This document shows, piece by piece, positions 7,337 to 10,515 of a DNA stretch of 10,515 nucleotides. The notes beneath the pieces were generated by a model. That model saw only the letters and a program-made list of their open reading frames with translations. It was not told where the DNA came from and searched no databases. Where the stretch lies: assembly GCA_964528155.1 (NCBI GenBank), contig CAZGRL010000123.1, forward strand, positions 1 to 10,515, given 5' to 3'. The stretch comes from G001797105 sp964528155 (lineage in GTDB: Bacteria; Chloroflexota; Anaerolineae; Anaerolineales; E44-bin32). Numbering within the stretch: position 1 is the stretch's first letter; every line of letters starts with the position of its first letter. Made by a program: the position numbers and the translations under genes.

Positions 7337-8872
7337 GTGATGGCTGACATCCACCTTCCTCCGACCGCACTCGTGATTTTCGGCGCCGCTGGTGACCTGA
7401 CCTGGCGGAAACTCGTGCCTGCCCTTCATAGCCTTTTCATCGACGGCCTGTTCCCCGATCAGTTCGCCATCTTCGGTGTAGACGGCAAGGGGCTAACACT
7501 GGATGACTGGCGCAGCCGCTTGCGAGACGGCGTGGATCGATTCTCACGCCGCGGCAAGACCGTTTCGGCGAGTTGGGGGAAGTTCGCCGAGCACCTGGCC
7601 GTGTACCATGCGGGCGACTTCGAATCGCCGTCCACGTTCAAGGAGCTGGCCGGATCTTTGGACAAGCAAGACGAAATGTGGGGTGTCAAAGCCGAGCGCG
7701 TGTTCTACCTGGCGACGCCGCCGGTCGTCGTGCAAACCATCGTCGAGCAATTGGGGCAGGCGAGCCTGACGCAGGATCGTGAGCGAACACGGGTGGTTTT
7801 CGAGAAGCCGTTTGGCCATGACCTGGAATCGGCGCGCGCCTTGAACGGGTCTTTGCTCGAACACCTGGATGAATCGCAGATCTACCGTATCGACCACTAT
7901 CTTGGGAAAGACACGGTCCAGAACATCCTGGCGTTCCGTTTCGCCAATGCCTTGTTCGAGCCGATCTGGAATCGTCGCTACATCGACCACGTCCAGATCA
8001 CCATCGCTGAGAGCGTCGGCGTCGAGCACCGGGGCGACTACTACGAGCACGCTGGCGCGCTGCGTGACATGATCCAGAGTCATCTGCTGCAGGTCCTCTG
8101 CCTCATCGCCATGGAACCCCCGATAGCTTTCGACGCCGATGAAATCCGGGCGCGCAAGGTTGACGTGTTGCGGGCAATCCGCCCCGTACCGACCGAGCAC
8201 CTCCACGAGTACGCCGCCCGCGGTCAGTACGGGCCGGGCTGGCTGAAGGGGGAGCGCGTCCCAGGATACCGGGCGGAGCCGGATGTGCGGCCCGACTCGT
8301 CTACCGCCACCTTCGCCGCCCTCAAGCTCTTCATCGACAACTGGCGCTGGCAGGACGTACCCTTCTACCTTCGAACCGGGAAACGGATGCCGACAAAGAT
8401 CTCACAGGCCGTTATCCAGTTCCGGCCAGTTCCGCACCAATCCTTCCCATCCTCGGCCAGCCTGGACTGGCCGCCGAATCGGCTGGAGATCGACATCCAG
8501 CCTGGAGAGGGCATCTGCCTGAGCTTCCAGGCCAAGCAACCGGGGGTCTCCATGCGCCTCAGTCCCGTGGACATGCACTTCCGCTACGCCGAGGCCTTCA
8601 AGGCCGAGCCCCCCGAAGCCTACGACACGCTGCTCCTTGACGCCATGAGCGGCGATGCCATGCTCTTCATGCGGGCCGACCAGGTTGAACGTGCCTGGGA
8701 GACGATCCAGCCGGTCCTCGACGGATGGGAGTCCATCCCACCGGCCGGGTTCCCGAACTACGCTGCCGGCACCTGGGGACCGGAGACCGCTGAGGCGCTC
8801 ATCGCTCAAGACGGCCGAAGCTGGTTGCAGGCTTCCTCGCCTGAGGAAGAGGAAGAGCCCGGCTCGTCCTGA
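7337..8872 (+). CDS. zwf: Glucose-6-phosphate dehydrogenase
   Basis: The enzyme oxidises glucose-6-phosphate to 6-phosphogluconolactone, the entry step of the oxidative pentose phosphate pathway. The protein is 511 aa from GTG 7337, or 510 aa from the adjacent ATG 7340; the two starts cannot be separated from sequence alone. Motifs, numbered from GTG, are the nucleotide-binding loop GAAGDLTWRKLVPAL (16-30), EKPFGHDL (156-163), and the substrate site RIDHYLGKD (184-192) with H187 and K191, where the last residue is usually Glu. ALRDMIQSHLLQ holds the likely catalytic base H249, and YLRTGKRMPTK follows in the C-terminal domain. After the second Rossmann strand the protein has FGVDGK (46-51) where NADP-using enzymes usually have GxxR, so NAD+ or dual use is possible. 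The C-terminus has an acidic run of five Glu. This appears to be the last gene of the cluster; no lactonase gene follows in the window. Confidence 0.95.
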   Translation: MMADIHLPPTALVIFGAAGDLTWRKLVPALHSLFIDGLFPDQFAIFGVDGKGLTLDDWRSRLRDGVDRFSRRGKTVSASWGKFAEHLAVYHAGDFESPSTFKELAGSLDKQDEMWGVKAERVFYLATPPVVVQTIVEQLGQASLTQDRERTRVVFEKPFGHDLESARALNGSLLEHLDESQIYRIDHYLGKDTVQNILAFRFANALFEPIWNRRYIDHVQITIAESVGVEHRGDYYEHAGALRDMIQSHLLQVLCLIAMEPPIAFDADEIRARKVDVLRAIRPVPTEHLHEYAARGQYGPGWLKGERVPGYRAEPDVRPDSSTATFAALKLFIDNWRWQDVPFYLRTGKRMPTKISQAVIQFRPVPHQSFPSSASLDWPPNRLEIDIQPGEGICLSFQAKQPGVSMRLSPVDMHFRYAEAFKAEPPEAYDTLLLDAMSGDAMLFMRADQVERAWETIQPVLDGWESIPPAGFPNYAAGTWGPETAEALIAQDGRSWLQASSPEEEEEPGSS

Positions 8873-9258
8873 CAGGGTGGCCCCGGCGCAAACATGGTGC
8901 AGACAAACCCCCGTTCGAGGCACAATTCGTGTCCCGATTCTGTTTCAGAACTGTAAGGAATCTGTATGGTTTGGAGGCAGCGGCTCCGGGGATAATCTCA
9001 GATGGTCCTTCGTCCCACTTGCGCCACGGCCACATCTTCATTCATGGCATCAAGCTTCATATTTCCTGCAAAGGGGGGACGACCGGCCGAGCCGCATCGT
9101 CGCAGCGCGAGACCATCCGGGAAGCTTCCCGACCGGCGACACATTCTGCCGCGGGTGCTCCCTGACTGATGGCAGTATCGTCGTGTACCGCCCACGGAGG
9201 GGAGGTCGCGACTGGGTATGGACTGTAGGATGAATGAGGCGGCAGGGAGTCTCGAGCT
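8873..9258. other. 386-nt intergenic region, probable operon boundary
   Basis: No convincing protein gene is seen: the short open frames here match no family I recognise. The region contains a 14-bp perfect palindrome at 9118-9131, a short direct repeat GACCGGC (9081-9087 and 9131-9137), and a possible short leader ORF at 9218-9262. A GATAAT at 8991-8996 resembles a -10 box, but the best upstream hexamer TTGGAG (8971-8976) is only 14 nt away, so it is not a good sigma-70 promoter. No hairpin followed by a T-run is present after zwf. The change of gene theme from sugar metabolism to a CpaE-like protein supports a transcription-unit boundary. Confidence 0.6.
9118..9131. repeat. 14-bp perfect palindrome, possible operator
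   Basis: CGGGAAGCTTCCCG reads the same on both strands and has no spacer, so it could bind a dimeric protein rather than form a hairpin. It lies about 128 nt upstream of the CpaE-like gene. No matching second copy was noticed in the window. The function is unknown and chance is possible. Confidence 0.4.
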
Positions 9259-9262
9259 ATGA
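9218..9262 (+). CDS. Possible short leader ORF overlapping the CpaE-like start
   Basis: A frame from ATG 9218 encodes 14 residues (MDCRMNEAAGSLEL) and stops at TGA 9260-9262, which overlaps the ATG of the downstream gene at 9259 (ATGA). A second in-frame ATG is at 9230. GGAGG at 9201-9205 is 12 nt before ATG 9218, somewhat far. ATGAATGAG occurs both at 9230-9238 and at 9259-9267. This may be a translational-coupling leader or simply chance; there is no evidence that it is expressed. Confidence 0.2.
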   Translation: MDCRMNEAAGSLEL

Positions 9263-10449
9263 ATGAGATTCGGGTGTTCGTCGTCGACAGCCACAGCGCG
9301 ACGGTTGAGTTCATCACCCGGATGATCCAGTTTGAGGCGGACATTCGGATCGAAGCAACGGCCGGCTCCGGCGAGGAGGCGATTCAGCGCCTTGATGACC
9401 TGGATCCCGAGGTCGTGCTGATCGATCTCGAATTGCCCGACGGCGACGGGATTTCCACGGCGGCGAAGATCCTGGACGCACGTCCACTGGCCGAGGTCGT
9501 CCTGCTCTCCGTCGACAACGACATCGGGATCATGAAACGGGCGATGAACGCCGGAATCCGCGACATGTTGATCATGCCACCGTCCGGCGAGAAACTGGCT
9601 TCGACCATCCGCAAGGCATGGGACCGCCACCAGAAGCGGAAGGCCGTTACCGGCCCGCTCTACCTCCCCCAAGGTCCCTTCCCTGACGAACCCGTGTTCC
9701 GCGGCAAGCTGATCGCCGTCTGCAGCGCCAAGGGAGGGGTGGGTTGCACGATGTTGGCGACCAACCTGGCTCTCAAGTTCCATTCCGACGACACGCCCGC
9801 GCTCATCATCGACGGAGACCTCAAATTCGGGGACGTTGCCCTGTTCCTCAACCTTCCGCAACGATACTCGATGGCCGACCTGGCGGCATATGCCGATGAA
9901 CTCGACTCCGAACTCGTCGGCGATGTTCTGGCGACGCACGGCAGCGGCCTCAAGGTTCTGGCCGCGCCGGCGACGCTCGAAGACGCACAGACTATCTCGG
10001 TTGAGGTGATGAAGCGAGTTGTGGACTATCTCTTGACTCGATTCTCGTACGTCGTCGTCGACACGGCCACCGGCTTCGATGCCTACACCTCGGCCATCAT
10101 TGAAATGGCGGATGTCCTGGTGGCAGTCATGGCGCCGGAGATGTCGTCCATCAAGAACACCAGCAAACTCTACGGCGTTCTTCAGGACATCGGGTTCCCT
10201 CTGGAGAGCGTGTGTCTTGTGCTCAACTGCGTCGACCGCAGAGATGCGATCACCGCCAAGCAGATCGCTGAGCATCTGAAAACGGACATCGCCGCCGAAA
10301 TCCCCTTCGACCGGCAGACTGTATTGATCTCGATCAACCGCGGCGATCCGTTGCTTCAAGCCGGAAAAACCCATCCCCTGGCGAGACAGCTTATGGGATT
10401 GATGGGCACGATCAAAGAGAAGCTACTCGCCGAGCCCGTGGAGGCTTGA
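9259..10449 (+). CDS. CpaE/TadZ-like protein: receiver domain fused to ParA/MinD-type ATPase domain
   Basis: CpaE/TadZ proteins act in polar placement and assembly of Flp/Tad pili; a pilus role here is inferred only from the family. The protein is 396 aa. Residues ~1-120 form a response-regulator receiver with D10 and the phospho-acceptor position D56 (VVLIDLELPDGDG). The second acidic-pocket residue is S11, and the position of the conserved Lys is M106 (22 residues after S84, as in CheY T87/K109). Residues ~148-390 form a ParA/MinD-like domain: a Walker A-like AKGGVGCT (K158 kept, second Lys replaced by C163), an A'-like IIDGDLKFGDVALFLNL, and a Walker B-like YVVVDT (264-269). The latter part follows the usual CpaE pattern (VLNCVDRR, AAEIPFDRQ, SINRGDPLLQAGKTHPLA). 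No membrane segment is seen. AGGGAG at 9244-9249 is 9 nt before ATG 9259. No pilus genes are visible because the window ends just downstream. Confidence 0.85.
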   Translation: MNEIRVFVVDSHSATVEFITRMIQFEADIRIEATAGSGEEAIQRLDDLDPEVVLIDLELPDGDGISTAAKILDARPLAEVVLLSVDNDIGIMKRAMNAGIRDMLIMPPSGEKLASTIRKAWDRHQKRKAVTGPLYLPQGPFPDEPVFRGKLIAVCSAKGGVGCTMLATNLALKFHSDDTPALIIDGDLKFGDVALFLNLPQRYSMADLAAYADELDSELVGDVLATHGSGLKVLAAPATLEDAQTISVEVMKRVVDYLLTRFSYVVVDTATGFDAYTSAIIEMADVLVAVMAPEMSSIKNTSKLYGVLQDIGFPLESVCLVLNCVDRRDAITAKQIAEHLKTDIAAEIPFDRQTVLISINRGDPLLQAGKTHPLARQLMGLMGTIKEKLLAEPVEA

Positions 10450-10458
10450 ACCGCGGGT

Positions 10459-10515
10459 CCACCCTCACCCCAACCCCTCTCTCCCTTTTCGCTTCGCTCA
10501 AAGGGATCTTCGACC
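10459..10515. repeat. Pyrimidine-rich intergenic repeat, left part, with small hairpin
   Basis: After the CpaE-like stop the sequence becomes C/T-rich (CCCTCACCCCAACCCCTCTC from 10463). This kind of sequence recurs between genes in Chloroflexota and some other bacteria as part of inverted-repeat elements. TCCCTTT (10482-10488) pairs exactly with AAAGGGA (10500-10506) around an 11-nt loop. No T-run follows, so a terminator role is uncertain. The element is cut by the window edge, and the expected complementary arm would lie beyond it. Confidence 0.45.

Noticed and set aside
8844..8870. Imperfect hairpin at the zwf 3' end (AGGAAGAG against CTCGTCCT) as a terminator
   Set aside because: It lies inside the coding sequence, has a mismatch in an 8-bp stem, and is not followed by a T-run.
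8971..8996. TTGGAG/GATAAT pair as a sigma-70 promoter
   Set aside because: The 14-nt spacing is too short and the -35 match is poor.
8929..9165. 78-codon + strand frame in the spacer after zwf
   Set aside because: No ribosome binding site, no recognisable sequence, and a different composition from the neighbouring genes.
8998..10374. Long antisense open frame (458 codons) opposite the CpaE-like gene
   Set aside because: The + strand frame carries clear receiver and ParA-like motifs; the antisense product has no recognisable domain and is a by-product of high-GC codon use.
1..10515. CRISPR arrays, tRNA or rRNA genes, insertion sequences, defence systems
   Set aside because: I saw no regularly spaced repeats, tRNA-like cloverleaf, transposase motifs or defence-associated domains; nearly all of the sequence is accounted for by metabolic genes.

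Overview
The window looks like part of a chromosome from a free-living bacterium with fairly high GC content. I infer Chloroflexota (Anaerolineae-like) from four things: a short-form alpha-glucan phosphorylase with an N-terminal DUF3417-type region, a fungal/plant-like P-type proton ATPase, a stand-alone receiver + ParA-like (CpaE/TadZ) protein, and a CCCTCACCCCAACCCCTCTC-type intergenic repeat at the right edge. The taxonomy is an inference from gene style only; there is no rRNA or other marker gene here.

Layout: all genes are on the + strand. Positions 1-8872 form one tightly packed carbohydrate cluster: the 3' end of a phosphohexomutase (PMM/PGM), alpha-glucan phosphorylase (470-2617, start overlapping the previous stop), a P-type H+-ATPase (2720-5266), a HAD phosphatase (5281-5910), 6-phosphogluconate dehydrogenase (5912-7327) and glucose-6-phosphate dehydrogenase (7337-8872). 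Gaps are 102 nt before the ATPase and 14 nt or less elsewhere, so co-transcription is likely. Positions 8873-9258 are a 386-nt non-coding stretch that probably separates two transcription units. It holds a 14-bp perfect palindrome and a possible very short leader ORF. Positions 9259-10449 encode a CpaE/TadZ-like protein with a degenerate receiver domain and an altered Walker A motif. The last ~55 nt carry a pyrimidine-rich repeat with a small hairpin.

How the genes fit together: the phosphorylase releases glucose-1-phosphate from glycogen or maltodextrin, the phosphohexomutase can turn it into glucose-6-phosphate, and Zwf and Gnd oxidise that to ribulose-5-phosphate plus CO2 with two reduced nicotinamide cofactors. 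No 6-phosphogluconolactonase is present in the window. The HAD enzyme resembles sugar-phosphate phosphatases and may drain glucose-1-phosphate or a similar metabolite. The proton pump inside the cluster is the unexpected member.

Most interesting points: both dehydrogenases appear to lack the usual NADP+ 2'-phosphate-binding residues and carry an Asp at or near the end of the second Rossmann strand, hinting at NAD+ use. The proton pump sits in a glycogen/pentose-phosphate operon. The CpaE-like protein has substitutions at key positions of both of its domains. I found no clearly novel system; most of the window is recognisable metabolism.
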